Source of the DNA: Actinoplanes sp. DH11
GTDB lineage: Bacteria; Actinomycetota; Actinomycetes; Mycobacteriales; Micromonosporaceae
Direction: 5' to 3'
DNA length: 64,000 nt
Assembly (NCBI RefSeq): GCF_020873875.1
Contig: NZ_JAHWGU010000001.1
Span: 372,001-436,000 of the forward strand
Both the position numbers and the translations under genes were made by a program. How positions within the stretch are numbered: the first letter of the stretch is position 1; each line of letters opens with the position of its first letter. Positions 28,975-37,865 of this stretch are shown piece by piece. The notes below the pieces were generated by a model. The model worked only from the letters and a program-made list of their open reading frames with translations, searched no databases and was not told the DNA's origin.

Positions 28975-30495
28975 ATGCGACGCAAGACAGGCATCGTCAT
29001 CGGAGCGTGCACCGCCCTCGCGCTGGCCGGCTCGGCAGCCACAGTGGTGCTCACGCGTACCAGCGATCGCCCGGTCGGCATCTGGCACGAAGCGCCGGCG
29101 GTGGCCCGTACCCCCGTGGCGGCGCGGGCGGAATCATCCGCCGCGACCGGCACCGCGGTACCCGGCGCGCCGCGCACGCCGGGCGCGTCGCGGACCGAAC
29201 AGGCCACGGTGACACCGAGCGCGGCAGCGTCCCCGGCGGTCACTCCGGGCACAGTGGTCCCGCCGGACACGCCCGGCACACCGGGTGCGACCAAGGGCAG
29301 CGGCGTGCCCGTGCCGGGCAGCGCGGAACGGCCCGTGGAGTCGGCCGCCGTGACCAGCCGGGAACGGGTCGGCGAGTTGCTGCCGGTCAGCCGGGTCCTG
29401 GAGTACCTGACCGGTCCGAAGCGGGAGAAGTTCCACTATCCCGGTGCGTCGTACGTGAAGCTGCACTTCGACCGGATGGCGATGCTGCCCGGCGACTACC
29501 TGACCGTGTCGAACCCGAGCCGGACCGAGAGCTACCGCTACGACGCGCCGGAGAAGCTGAACACCGGCGAGGCGGACCGGTGGGCCATGTCGATCACCGG
29601 GGACACCGCGATCGTGGAGATGCACCGGGCGGTCAACCCGCTCGGCCTCGGCGATCTGCTCGGCTCCCTCGGTGTCCGCGTCGACCAGGTGGCGCGCGGC
29701 TTCGACCGCAAGGAGCTGCGGCGCGAATCCCGCCGAGCCGGATCCGGGCGCGAGCAGTCGGCCAGGCCGGGGCGCGAGCCGGCCAGGCCGGGGCGTGGGC
29801 AGGCGGCCGGTCCGGGCCGGGAGGAGTCCGTCTGCGGGGCCGACACCTCCGGCGACGCGGTCTGCTACCAGTCGGCCGACCCGATCGCCTTCACCAAGTC
29901 CAAGGCGATCGCCCGGCTACTGATCAACGGCACCGAGCTCTGCACCGGCTGGCGGATCGGCGCCAAGAACCGCATGATCACCAACAACCACTGCCTGACC
30001 TCCAACGGCGAGGCGTACGACACCGAGGTCTGGTTCAACTACCAGTGCGCCAAATGCGGCGGGTACGACGTCTTCAAGCCCACCAAGGTCTGGGGTGACA
30101 AGGTCGTCGCCACCGACCGGACACTCGACTACACGCTGTTCTCGGTGGACAGTTTCCCGTCCGTGGAGAAGTTCGGCTACCTCATGCTGGACACCGCGCG
30201 GCCGGCCCGCGGCCAGGAGCTCTACGTGCCGCAGCACCCGGCGGGGGAGCCCACCCGGATCGCCGGCGCCAAGGGTGACAAGGCGAGCAACTGCACGGTC
30301 GAGAACCCCGACTACACCGGGTACGCGGCCCACTCCGACGTCTCGTACTTCTGCGACACCGCGGGCGGCTCGTCCGGTTCACCGGTGCTGTCCCGGCGGA
30401 CCAACAAGGTGGTCGCGCTGCACCACTTCGGCGGCTGCCCCAACTCCGGTGTGCGGGGAGACCTGCTGGCCGCGAGGTTGCGCCCGTACCTTTAA
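28975..30495 (+). CDS. Secreted trypsin-like serine protease
   Basis: A 506-aa protein with a signal peptide (residues 1-25, RRKTGIVIGACTALALAGSAA) and a Pro/Ala/Thr-rich linker (about 30-120). An unassigned domain (about 125-235) and a charged repeat (SRRAGSGREQSARPGREPARPGRG) follow. The trypsin-like domain (about 290-506) has a His in MITNNHCLT, an Asp in DRTLDYTLF and a Ser in TAGGSSGSPVLS. Paired Cys residues flank these. ATG 28975 has GGGAG 5 nt upstream. It resembles actinobacterial secreted peptidases of the glutamyl-endopeptidase/trypsin group. The end of this gene contains the promoter of the next one. Confidence 0.85.
   Translation: MRRKTGIVIGACTALALAGSAATVVLTRTSDRPVGIWHEAPAVARTPVAARAESSAATGTAVPGAPRTPGASRTEQATVTPSAAASPAVTPGTVVPPDTPGTPGATKGSGVPVPGSAERPVESAAVTSRERVGELLPVSRVLEYLTGPKREKFHYPGASYVKLHFDRMAMLPGDYLTVSNPSRTESYRYDAPEKLNTGEADRWAMSITGDTAIVEMHRAVNPLGLGDLLGSLGVRVDQVARGFDRKELRRESRRAGSGREQSARPGREPARPGRGQAAGPGREESVCGADTSGDAVCYQSADPIAFTKSKAIARLLINGTELCTGWRIGAKNRMITNNHCLTSNGEAYDTEVWFNYQCAKCGGYDVFKPTKVWGDKVVATDRTLDYTLFSVDSFPSVEKFGYLMLDTARPARGQELYVPQHPAGEPTRIAGAKGDKASNCTVENPDYTGYAAHSDVSYFCDTAGGSSGSPVLSRRTNKVVALHHFGGCPNSGVRGDLLAARLRPYL
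30487..30492 (+). promoter_or_regulatory. -10 box (TACCTT) of the PAP2 gene inside the protease 3' end
   Basis: TACCTT ends 6 nt before GTG 30499 and covers the last codons of the protease. This spacing would give a leaderless transcript for the phosphatase gene. Confidence 0.55.
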
Positions 30496-30498
30496 GTT

Positions 30499-31224
30499 GT
30501 GGGCGTGGTCGAGACGAGCGTGATCCGCGGACGGCGTCCGATGACGTGGTGGCCCGACCTGCTGGCCGTGGCCGCCTTCGCCGGCCTGACCGCGGCCCTG
30601 GCCGCCGGTCACCTGCTCGCGTTCGACCAGCGGGTCGCCGACTGGGCGCTCACCCACCAGCCGGGTTTCGTCCACTGGCCGGCCCGGGTGCTCAACTACC
30701 TGGGCCAGGGCGGGCAGGTGCTGACCCCGGTCGCGCTGATCCTGACCGGCCTGCTGTTCTGGCGGACCCGGTCGGCCCGGGCGCTGCTCCCGTTCGCGGC
30801 GGCGTTCGTGCTGACCTACCTCACCATCGGCCCCGCCAAGATCTTCTTCGACCGGGCGGCGCCGCGCTTCACCGGGCCGGAGAAGACGGTCCTGTTCAAC
30901 CCGCACGCCGACGGCATCTACGCGATGAGCTACCCGTCCGGGCACATGGGCAACGTCCTGGTCTGGTACGCGGTGATCGCCCTGCTCCTGGCGGCGGTGC
31001 TGCGGCGCCCCCTGAACCGCACCGAGTGGCTGGCGATCCGGGTGGCCCCGGTCGTCATCGTCTTCCTCACGACGGTCTACCTGGGCTACCACTGGGTCAC
31101 CGACTCGGTCGCCGGGGTGCTCCTGGGCGTGGTGCTGGCCCGCCTGATCGACCGCATCCCCTGGGACGCGGTGCCACTGCCGGCGGCGCTGCGGCGGTGG
31201 AATCACCCCAGCGGATTGCCGTGA
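30499..31224 (+). CDS. PAP2-superfamily membrane phosphatase
   Basis: A 241-aa integral membrane protein with six predicted helices. It carries the three PAP2 signature motifs: KIFFDRAAPRF (KxxxxxxRP-like), YPSGHMGN (PSGH) and YLGYHWVTDSVAG (SRxxxxxHxxxD-like, with His and Asp conserved). The family dephosphorylates lipid phosphates such as phosphatidic acid or undecaprenyl diphosphate at the membrane surface. The specific substrate is not evident. GTG 30499 is predicted leaderless. It is convergent with nagA, with a 59-bp gap. Confidence 0.88.
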   Translation: MGVVETSVIRGRRPMTWWPDLLAVAAFAGLTAALAAGHLLAFDQRVADWALTHQPGFVHWPARVLNYLGQGGQVLTPVALILTGLLFWRTRSARALLPFAAAFVLTYLTIGPAKIFFDRAAPRFTGPEKTVLFNPHADGIYAMSYPSGHMGNVLVWYAVIALLLAAVLRRPLNRTEWLAIRVAPVVIVFLTTVYLGYHWVTDSVAGVLLGVVLARLIDRIPWDAVPLPAALRRWNHPSGLP

Positions 31225-31283
31225 ACTACCAGATGTGTGACATCTGGGCTACCGACATTGCTGTTTACGGCAAAGTCGGGCGC

Positions 31284-32381
31284 TCAGACTGGTGCGCCTC
31301 CGCGGAGTACCTGCTTGAGCCGCAGGTCGGCGTCGAGGACGACCAGGTCGGCGCGCAGGCCAGGGGTGATCGCGCCGCGGTCGGTCAGGCCGAGCAGGCG
31401 GGCCGGTGTGGTCGAGGCCATCCGGGCCGCGTCCGGCAGCGGGATGCCGGCGGCGACCGCGTTGCGCAGGGCCGCGTCCATGGTGAGGGTGCTGCCGGCG
31501 ATCGAGCCGTCGCGGACCAGGCGGGCCACCCGGTCGGCGACCACGACCTCCTGGCCGCCCAGCTCGTACTGCCCGTCCGCCATACCCGTGGCGTCCATCG
31601 CGTCGGTGACCAGGAGCGACCGGCCGGGTCCGGCGCTGCCCGCGGCGAACGCCAGCATGCCGGGGTGCAGGTGGATGTTGTCCGCGATCAGTTCGACGGC
31701 GGCCGTCGAGGAGAGCAGGCCGACCACCGGGCCGGGTTCGCGGTGGTGCGGCGGCCGCATCCCGTTGAAGAGGTGGGTGGCCACGCTCGCGCCCGCTGCC
31801 ACGCCGGCCAGCGTCTGATCGTACGAGGCGTCGGTGTGCCCGATCGCCGCCAGCACGCCGTGCTCGCGCAGGAACGCGATAGCTTCCAGGGCGCCGGGCA
31901 GTTCGGGGGCGACGGTCATCATGCGTACCGCTCCCTCGCCGGCCTTGACCAGTTCGATGAGCTCGCCCGGCACCGGGTCACGCAGGAACTCGGGGTTCTG
32001 GGCGCCGCAGCGGACGTGCGAGAGGTACGGGCCCTCGAAGTGGATGCCGGCGAGGACGCCTTCGGCGACGAGCGGGCGGTACGCCTCCGTGGCGTCCCGC
32101 ATCAGCGCGAACGGCGAGCTGACCAGGCTGGCGAGCAGCGTGGTGGTGCCGTGCGAGAGGTGGAAGGCGGCGGCGCCACGGGCGGCCGCGGCGTCACCGG
32201 TGGTGAAGGTGTGCCCGCCGCCGCCGTGGCAGTGCAGGTCCACGAAACCGGGCACGACGATGTCGGACCGGTCGTCGTGCGCTCCGCCGGTCTCGACGGC
32301 GCTGATCACGCCGTCCGAAACGGCGACGTGTCCGGGGACGACGCCGGTGGGTGTCACGATGCGGCCCGAGAGGCGGGTCAT
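31284..32381 (-). CDS. nagA: N-acetylglucosamine-6-phosphate deacetylase
   Basis: A 365-aa amidohydrolase converting GlcNAc-6-P to GlcN-6-P and acetate. The metal-binding motif is VDLHCHGGGGHTF. HFEGPYLS, IGHTDAS, THLFNGMRPPHHREPG and LVTDAMDATGM (catalytic Asp) are NagA hallmarks. ATG 32381 lies 1 nt after the kinase stop, so it is the last gene of the SIS-kinase-nagA operon. A longer frame starting at 32573 overlaps the kinase and is not used. Confidence 0.95.
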   Translation of the reverse strand: MTRLSGRIVTPTGVVPGHVAVSDGVISAVETGGAHDDRSDIVVPGFVDLHCHGGGGHTFTTGDAAAARGAAAFHLSHGTTTLLASLVSSPFALMRDATEAYRPLVAEGVLAGIHFEGPYLSHVRCGAQNPEFLRDPVPGELIELVKAGEGAVRMMTVAPELPGALEAIAFLREHGVLAAIGHTDASYDQTLAGVAAGASVATHLFNGMRPPHHREPGPVVGLLSSTAAVELIADNIHLHPGMLAFAAGSAGPGRSLLVTDAMDATGMADGQYELGGQEVVVADRVARLVRDGSIAGSTLTMDAALRNAVAAGIPLPDAARMASTTPARLLGLTDRGAITPGLRADLVVLDADLRLKQVLRGGAPV

Positions 32382-32382
32382 G

Positions 32383-33333
32383 TCAGCTCTCCTGGAGCGG
32401 GTCGGCGGCAGGCGGGACGAGGGCCAGTGAGTCGAGGGCGAGCAGGGCCGCGCCGAGGCAGCCGGCGGTGTCGCCGAGCGCGGCCCGGACGATCTCCGGC
32501 GGGCGGTGGAAGGTGACCCGCTTCGCGAACGCGGCACGGACCGGCCGGAGCAGGTCGTCGCCGGCCTCGGCAAGCCCGCCGCCCAGCACGACCACCCCGA
32601 CGTCGTAGAGCGCCTGCGCCGTCAGCAGGCCGTCGGCGAGGGCCTCGACCGCGTCCTGCCACACCGTGCGGGCCAGGTCCTCACCGCGGGCGGCGCGGGT
32701 GGCCACGTCGAACGCGGTGGCGTCGGGGTTGCCGGACAGTTCCGCGTACCGCCGCCCGATCGCCTTCGCCGAGGTCTCCGCCTCCAAGCAGCCCCGCAGT
32801 CCGCAGCCGCACGGCGTACCGCCCGGCCGGACCACGACGTGGCCGAGTTCGCCGGCCGCGCCGTGCGCACCGGGATATCCGGACCCGTCCACCACCAGCC
32901 CGGCCGCGATGCCGGTGCCGATCGCCACGAAGAGCACGTGCCGGCGGCCACGCCCGGCGCCGAGGCGGGCCTCGGCGAGGGCACCCACGCGGACGTCGTG
33001 GCCGAGCGCGGCGGGCAGGCCGAGGCGCTGCCGGGCCAGGTCACGAAGGGGTACGTCGCGGAAGCCGACGTTCGACGACCAGACGGCGACCCCGGACACC
33101 TCGTCGACCACCCCGGGCACCGCGATGCCCACCGCGACCGGGGTGAGCCCGTCGGCGCGTGCCTTGTCGGCCAGCGACCCGGCGATCTCCAGGATGTTCT
33201 CGGTGACCGCGGCGGGCCCGCGCTCGGCCCGGGTGGGGTGCCGTTCCTCGTGGTGGACGGTGCCGTCCGGGCGGACCAGCGCGCACTTCATCCCGGTGCC
33301 GCCCACGTCGAGGGCGAGGACGGCCTCGGTCAT
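32383..33333 (-). CDS. ROK family sugar kinase (probably N-acetylglucosamine kinase)
   Basis: A 316-aa ROK kinase. The N-terminal phosphate loop is LDVGGTGMK, the catalytic Asp is in ALGHDVRVGALAEA, and the EXGH zinc module is AAGELGHVVV with CGCGLRGCLE. There is no DNA-binding domain. The position between a SIS isomerase and nagA suggests that it phosphorylates GlcNAc or a related amino sugar (inference); glucokinase is the alternative. It overlaps the SIS gene by 4 nt (ATGA at 33330-33333). Confidence 0.88.
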   Translation of the reverse strand: MTEAVLALDVGGTGMKCALVRPDGTVHHEERHPTRAERGPAAVTENILEIAGSLADKARADGLTPVAVGIAVPGVVDEVSGVAVWSSNVGFRDVPLRDLARQRLGLPAALGHDVRVGALAEARLGAGRGRRHVLFVAIGTGIAAGLVVDGSGYPGAHGAAGELGHVVVRPGGTPCGCGLRGCLEAETSAKAIGRRYAELSGNPDATAFDVATRAARGEDLARTVWQDAVEALADGLLTAQALYDVGVVVLGGGLAEAGDDLLRPVRAAFAKRVTFHRPPEIVRAALGDTAGCLGAALLALDSLALVPPAADPLQES

Positions 33334-34256
33334 GCCAGGATCACGGATCTGCTGAGGTTGCGGGGGTTGTCCGGGTCGAGGCCCTGCGTGGTGGCCAGGG
33401 CCACGGCGACACGCTGCGCCAGGATCAGGTCGGCCATCGGGTCGAGTGGGTCACGACCGCCGAGCCAGCGGCCCAGGGAGGCGTAACCGCCATGGTGCCG
33501 GCTGTGCAGGAACGCGGCGCCGGTCCGTTCCACCTCGTCGGCCAGCCCGGTCGGGACCTCGCCGAACGCCCACACCACGCGGCGCGGCCCGGCGATCGAG
33601 ATCGGGCCGTGCCGGTAGTCCATGGCCTGGTAGGACTCGGTCCAGAAGCCGGCGGTCTCCCGGCACTTGAGGGCGGCCTCCTCGGCGATGCCGACGGTCC
33701 AGCCCCGGCCCAGGAAGGTGATCTGGTCGACGAGGGCGGGGTGCACCGGCAGGGGGAGCCGGACGGCGACCTCGGCGTCGGTGGCCGCGGACTCCATGTC
33801 CTCGCCGAGGTGGGCCCGGAGCAGCGTGAGCACGCTGGTGGCGAAGCGGGTCTGCACCACCGACTGCTCGTCGGCGAAGTCCAGCACGACGGCGTGGCGG
33901 GCGATCCGGGCGGCCGGCTGGGTGCCGTCCGCGGTGAGCACGGTGACCGGGGCGTTCTCCCCGAAGCCGCGCATCACGTCGAGCACCTCGGTGGTGGTAC
34001 CGGATCGGGTGATGGCGACGAGCCGGTCGTAGCGCCGACCGGCCGGGAACTCGGAGGCCTGGAACGCGTCGGTCTCGCCCTGGCCGGCCTGCTCGCGGAG
34101 TGCGGCGTACGCCTTGGCCATGAACCAGGAGGTGCCGCAGCCGACGACCGCGACGCGCTCTCCGGCGGTGGGCAGACCCGGTGACGTTCCGGCTAGTTTC
34201 GCGGCCTGCCGCCAGCATTCCGGCTGGGTGGCGATCTCCGCTTTCACATGGGTCAT
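33330..34256 (-). CDS. SIS-domain amino-sugar isomerase/deaminase (AgaS/GlmS-like)
   Basis: A 308-aa protein with two SIS domains (about residues 30-150 and 185-300). Sugar-phosphate binding motifs are VVGCGTSWFMAKAY and AITRSGTTTEVLDV. The second domain has KCRETAGFWTESYQAMDYRHGPIS, as in GlmS and AgaS, and there is no glutaminase domain. It probably converts an amino-sugar phosphate to a ketose phosphate, replacing NagB in this operon. ATG 34256 is the operon start, divergent from the DeoR regulator; the upstream extension to 34424 covers operator sequence. Confidence 0.85.
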   Translation of the reverse strand: MTHVKAEIATQPECWRQAAKLAGTSPGLPTAGERVAVVGCGTSWFMAKAYAALREQAGQGETDAFQASEFPAGRRYDRLVAITRSGTTTEVLDVMRGFGENAPVTVLTADGTQPAARIARHAVVLDFADEQSVVQTRFATSVLTLLRAHLGEDMESAATDAEVAVRLPLPVHPALVDQITFLGRGWTVGIAEEAALKCRETAGFWTESYQAMDYRHGPISIAGPRRVVWAFGEVPTGLADEVERTGAAFLHSRHHGGYASLGRWLGGRDPLDPMADLILAQRVAVALATTQGLDPDNPRNLSRSVILA

Positions 34257-34298
34257 GGCTCGGTTCCTCACCGGTAGTTGCTGCGCATTCGCGCTCGG

Positions 34299-34416
34299 TT
34301 CCCGGGACTTTCGCGCGTTATTGTGCTCATGGCGTTGCCGTGGGGGCAAGTTCCCCGGGCCCTTTGCGCACCGCGTCGCTTTGCTTCCGGGCCTTTCGCG
34401 CACTAATGTGCACACA
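34299..34416. promoter_or_regulatory. Three repeated operator-like sites between the amino-sugar operon and its DeoR regulator
   Basis: Copy A (34299-34330) and copy C (34385-34416) share TTCC-GGG-CTTTCGCGC, then R-Y-TA-W-TGTGC-W-CA. Copy B (34351-34375) keeps the left half only. The right part of copy C contains the inverted repeat GCAC-TAAT-GTGC. DeoR-family repressors usually bind multiple direct repeats between divergent genes, which fits this arrangement. Confidence 0.75.
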
Positions 34417-34448
34417 CTTATCATGAAACGTGCAGCTGGGAGTGTCGG

Positions 34449-35234
34449 GTGGACCGGTACGCGCGGTGGAATGCCCTGCTCGAGCTACTCACGGAGAGCG
34501 GCCGGGTGACAGTCGAGGAGGCCTCCGAGCGCCTCGACGTGTCCCAGGCGACCATCCGCCGTGACTTCGATCAGCTCGCACAGCAGCAGATGATCACGCG
34601 GACCCGGGGTGGCGCCGTTGCCAACGGAGTCTCCTACGACCTGCCGCTGCGCTACAAGAGCGCGAAGCACTCCGCCGAGAAACAGCGCATCGGTGAGGCC
34701 GCCGCCAAACTCGTCACCCCCGGCACCGTGGTCGGCCTCAACGGCGGCACCACGATCACCGAGGTGGCCCGGGCGCTGGCGGTCCGCCCCGACCTGAACG
34801 CGGTCGGCGAGGGTGCCCAGCTCACCGTCGTGACGAACGCGCTCAACATCGCCAACGAGCTGCTGGTCCGCTCCCGCATGAAGATCGTGGTGGCCGGCGG
34901 CGTGGTCCGCCCGCAGTCCTTCGAGGTGGTCGGCCCGCTCGGCGGTGCCCTCCTCAAGGAGGTCACGATCGACATCGTCCTGCTCGGTGTCGACGCGCTC
35001 GACGTGGAACTCGGCGCGGCCTCCCACCATGAGGGCGAGGCCGCGATGAACAGCCTGATGGTGGCCCGCGCCAAGAAGGTCGTGGTGATCGCCGACTCGT
35101 CCAAGCTGGGCGGTCACGCGTTCGCCCGGATCTGCCCGATCTCCAAGGTGGAGACCCTGGTGACCGACTCCGGCGCGCCACCGTCGGTGGTGGCCGCCTT
35201 CCGGGACGCCGGGGTCGAAGTGATCACCGCCTGA
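34449..35234 (+). CDS. DeoR family transcriptional regulator (AgaR-like)
   Basis: A 261-aa protein with an N-terminal DeoR helix-turn-helix (about residues 5-58, VTVEEASERLDVSQATIRRDFDQL). A DeoRC sugar-phosphate sensor domain follows (about 75-230), with VGLNGGTTITEVARAL and the conserved end DSSKLGGHAFARICP. GTG 34449 has GGGAG 6 nt upstream. It is divergent from the SIS-kinase-nagA operon and probably represses it until an amino-sugar phosphate is present (inference from family and position). Confidence 0.9.
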   Translation: MDRYARWNALLELLTESGRVTVEEASERLDVSQATIRRDFDQLAQQQMITRTRGGAVANGVSYDLPLRYKSAKHSAEKQRIGEAAAKLVTPGTVVGLNGGTTITEVARALAVRPDLNAVGEGAQLTVVTNALNIANELLVRSRMKIVVAGGVVRPQSFEVVGPLGGALLKEVTIDIVLLGVDALDVELGAASHHEGEAAMNSLMVARAKKVVVIADSSKLGGHAFARICPISKVETLVTDSGAPPSVVAAFRDAGVEVITA

Positions 35235-35254
35235 CGATGCGGGGGAGCGGCGTC

Positions 35255-35295
35255 ACGGGCTTGCGGGAGTGGCCTGACGGGCCTACGGGAGTGGC
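35255..35295. repeat. 19-bp direct repeat, two copies (22-bp period)
   Basis: ACGGGCTTGCGGGAGTGGC at 35255-35273 recurs at 35277-35295 with two changes. It fills the gap between the DeoR gene and the ABC ATPase promoter (TAGTGT 35306-35311). Confidence 0.75.
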
Positions 35296-35318
35296 GCTCT
35301 TGCCCTAGTGTGCGGCGA

Positions 35319-36305
35319 ATGACCGCCGTACTCGAGATATCAGGGCTGCGGAAGACCTATCGCGGCCGCAAGGGGGTCCGTAACGCGCTTGACGGCTTCG
35401 ACATGGTTGTCGAGGCAGGTCAGGTGCACGGGTTCCTCGGGCCGAACGGCTCCGGCAAGACCACCACATTGCGTACGCTCCTCGGGCTGATCAAGCCCAA
35501 CGACGGCCGGATGGCGATCCTCGGCCGGGAGGTCCCGAGGCATCTGCCGGCGGTGGCCCGCGAGGTCGGCGCGATCGTGGAGAGCCCGCAGTTCTTCGGC
35601 AACTTCACGGCCGAGACCACGCTGTCCCTGCTCGCCGACGCCGGCGGCGTGAACCGCAATCGGGTCCACTCGGTTCTCGACCTGGTCGGGCTACGGGACC
35701 GGTCCAAGGAGCGGGTGAAGACGTACTCGCTCGGCATGAAGCAGCGCCTCGCCGTCGCCTCGGCGCTGCTCAAGGAGCCGAAACTGCTGATCCTGGACGA
35801 GCCGGCGAACGGACTCGACCCGGGCGGCATCCGGGAGATGCGCACGCTGATGCGGACCCTGTCGGAGTCCGGCATGACGGTGCTGCTCTCCAGCCACATC
35901 CTCGGCGAGATCCAGCTCATCTGCGACTCGGTCACGATCATCTCGGCGGGACGGCGGGTCACCTCGGGATCGGTCTCCTCGGTGCTGGCGCAGCACACGT
36001 CGGGCGGGGTGCGCGTCCGCCTGGAGCCCGGTGTCGACCTGGTCGGTGCGGCGCAGCTGCTGCGCGCGGCAGGTGCGCAGGTCAACCTCGAGAAGGACCA
36101 CTTCACCGTGGGGAACGCGAGCAACCCGGCGCAGATCACCAAGCTGCTGGCGGAACGGCAGATCTACGTGAGCGAGCTGAGCCCGGTCGCGGCCGATCTG
36201 GAGGAGGTCTTCCTGGAGCTCACCGGCACCGCGCCGGTGGCCGGGCACAGCCGGCAGGTGGACGAGACCGTGATGAGCGCCGGCAAGGGTGGGTGGGGAC
36301 AGTGA
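35319..36305 (+). CDS. ABC-2 type transporter ATP-binding protein
   Basis: A 328-aa ATPase of the DrrA/CcmA-like class. Walker A is GPNGSGKTTTL, the signature-like segment is YSLGMKQRL, Walker B is LLILDEP, and the switch region is LLSSHILGE. A C-terminal extension (about residues 225-325) carries the usual ELSPVAADLEEVFLELT end. ATG 35319 is chosen, with TAGTGT 7 nt upstream (leaderless); the upstream in-frame start at 35310 is inside that promoter. It overlaps the permease by GTGA. It pairs with 36302-37309 as an exporter of unknown substrate. Confidence 0.9.
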   Translation: MTAVLEISGLRKTYRGRKGVRNALDGFDMVVEAGQVHGFLGPNGSGKTTTLRTLLGLIKPNDGRMAILGREVPRHLPAVAREVGAIVESPQFFGNFTAETTLSLLADAGGVNRNRVHSVLDLVGLRDRSKERVKTYSLGMKQRLAVASALLKEPKLLILDEPANGLDPGGIREMRTLMRTLSESGMTVLLSSHILGEIQLICDSVTIISAGRRVTSGSVSSVLAQHTSGGVRVRLEPGVDLVGAAQLLRAAGAQVNLEKDHFTVGNASNPAQITKLLAERQIYVSELSPVAADLEEVFLELTGTAPVAGHSRQVDETVMSAGKGGWGQ

Positions 36306-37309
36306 GCCTGGCTCGTGCGGAATCCCGGCGGCTGGTCAAGCGGCGGCTGACCAAGGTGATCGTCATCGGTGTGCTGCTGGTGCTGGCCGCGGTCGTGGCC
36401 GGTTCCTGGTTCAGCAGCGAGAAGGTCGGCGCGGCCCAGGTGGCGGCTGCCAAGGCCGAGGCGGACCGGAATTACCAGGAGGCACTGCGCAGCGCGGCGG
36501 CGGACAAGGAGAAGTGCCTCGCCGCCCAGGGCACCCCCGAGGCGTCGCAGTGGCCGGCGGACTGCAACCAGCTCTTCACGCCGACGATCGAGGACTACAA
36601 CTACGAGTGGTACATGCCGGCGACGTTCGTGCTGCGCGAGGAGTTCCCCCTCATGGTCGCGGTGTTCGCGCTGGTGCTGGCGGCGGCCGCGTTCCTGGTC
36701 GGGGCGTCCTTCGTGGGCGCCGAGTGGAACAGCGGCGGCATGATGAACCTGCTGCTCTGGCGGCCGCAGCGGCTCCGCGTGCTCGGCACCAAGCTGGCCG
36801 TCTTCCTGGGCTGGGTGACAGTCCTGGCGCTGGTGCTCGGCGCGGCGTGGACCGGGTTGTTCCGGCTGCTCGCCGAGTACCGCGGCTCCACCGAGAACAT
36901 GACCTCGGGAGTGTGGCAGTCGTTCGGGCTGACCGGGCTGCGCGGCCTCGCCGTGATCCTGGCGGCCGGCGCCCTCGGGTTCGCGCTGGCCTCGCTGGGC
37001 CGGCACACCGGCATGGCCCTGGGCGCGCTCGTCGCTTTCGGCGCCCTGGACATCGGCGCCTACATCATGGCCAGTCTGGCCGGGCTGTCGTTCCCGGACC
37101 TCTGGTTCGTGCCGTACTGGTTGATCGCGCTGCTGACCAAGGAGTTCGTCACCACCGACTGGACGTCGTGCGACTACTCGTCGACGGCCGGCTGCGAACC
37201 GGCCACCTTCACCATGACGTGGCAGACCGCGAGCATCGGGCTGGCGGCGGTGACAGTGCTCATCGTGGGTGCCTCGATGCTGACGATGCGCAAGCGCGAC
37301 ATCACGTGA
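36302..37309 (+). CDS. ABC-2 type permease with a large Cys-containing outer loop
   Basis: A 335-aa membrane protein. TM1 is near residues 15-35, followed by a 75-residue hydrophilic loop with two cysteines (EKCLAAQG and PADCNQLF). Then come five hydrophobic segments (about 115-330). A second Cys pair (TSCDYSSTAGCEP) lies before the last TM. Both pairs would be extracytoplasmic and could form disulfides. GTG 36302 overlaps the ATPase stop; the alternative GTG 36293 is deeper in that gene. It is the membrane half of the exporter; substrate unknown. Confidence 0.85.
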   Translation: MSLARAESRRLVKRRLTKVIVIGVLLVLAAVVAGSWFSSEKVGAAQVAAAKAEADRNYQEALRSAAADKEKCLAAQGTPEASQWPADCNQLFTPTIEDYNYEWYMPATFVLREEFPLMVAVFALVLAAAAFLVGASFVGAEWNSGGMMNLLLWRPQRLRVLGTKLAVFLGWVTVLALVLGAAWTGLFRLLAEYRGSTENMTSGVWQSFGLTGLRGLAVILAAGALGFALASLGRHTGMALGALVAFGALDIGAYIMASLAGLSFPDLWFVPYWLIALLTKEFVTTDWTSCDYSSTAGCEPATFTMTWQTASIGLAAVTVLIVGASMLTMRKRDIT

Positions 37310-37392
37310 GGTAACGTGCGCGGGGGTCGCCGATCGCGTTTATGCTGGTGGCCCCCGCGTAGATCCGTGCCTGCCGATGCCCTGGGAGTGCC

Positions 37393-37809
37393 ATGCAGCC
37401 CGCCGCCGAACCGACCGGAGACCAGCCGGTCGAGGAGCAGCAGCACATCCCGGCCCCGCGCAGCCCGGAGCCGGCCGATCCGTCCGATTCAGTCGAGACG
37501 TCCGATTTGGCTGAGGCGTCCGATGCGGCCGGGCGGTTCGCACCGGCAGAGCAGGCCGAGGCGGCGCCGAAGGCTGCTCCGGCTCTCACCGAGCGCGAGG
37601 AGCAGATCATCGCGTTCGAGTCGAAGTGGTGGAAACACGCCGGCGCCAAGGAACAGGCGATCCGGGACACCTTCGATCTCTCCTCGACCCGCTATTACCA
37701 GCTGCTCAACGCGCTGCTCGACAACCCGGCCGCGCTCGCGCACGACCCGGTGCTGATCGGCCGGCTGCGGCGGCTGCGCTCCGCACGGGCACGCACCCGC
37801 CGCCGCTGA
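37393..37809 (+). CDS. DUF3263 domain protein
   Basis: A 138-aa protein. Residues 1-60 are an acidic, Pro/Ala/Glu-rich disordered segment. The C-terminal about 75 residues match DUF3263 (LTEREEQIIAFESKWWKHAGAKEQAIRDTFDLSSTRYYQLLNALLD). This is a small helical domain, widespread in actinobacteria, that resembles a helix-turn-helix. The family function is not established; DNA binding is plausible. ATG 37393 has GGGAG upstream and a TATGCT box at 37341-37346. It is convergent with the AAA+ gene. Confidence 0.85.
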   Translation: MQPAAEPTGDQPVEEQQHIPAPRSPEPADPSDSVETSDLAEASDAAGRFAPAEQAEAAPKAAPALTEREEQIIAFESKWWKHAGAKEQAIRDTFDLSSTRYYQLLNALLDNPAALAHDPVLIGRLRRLRSARARTRRR

Positions 37810-37865
37810 CGCGGCTCACGCCCGACCCGACTCGCGGCCGGACGCGATTCACGGCCGGACGCCGG

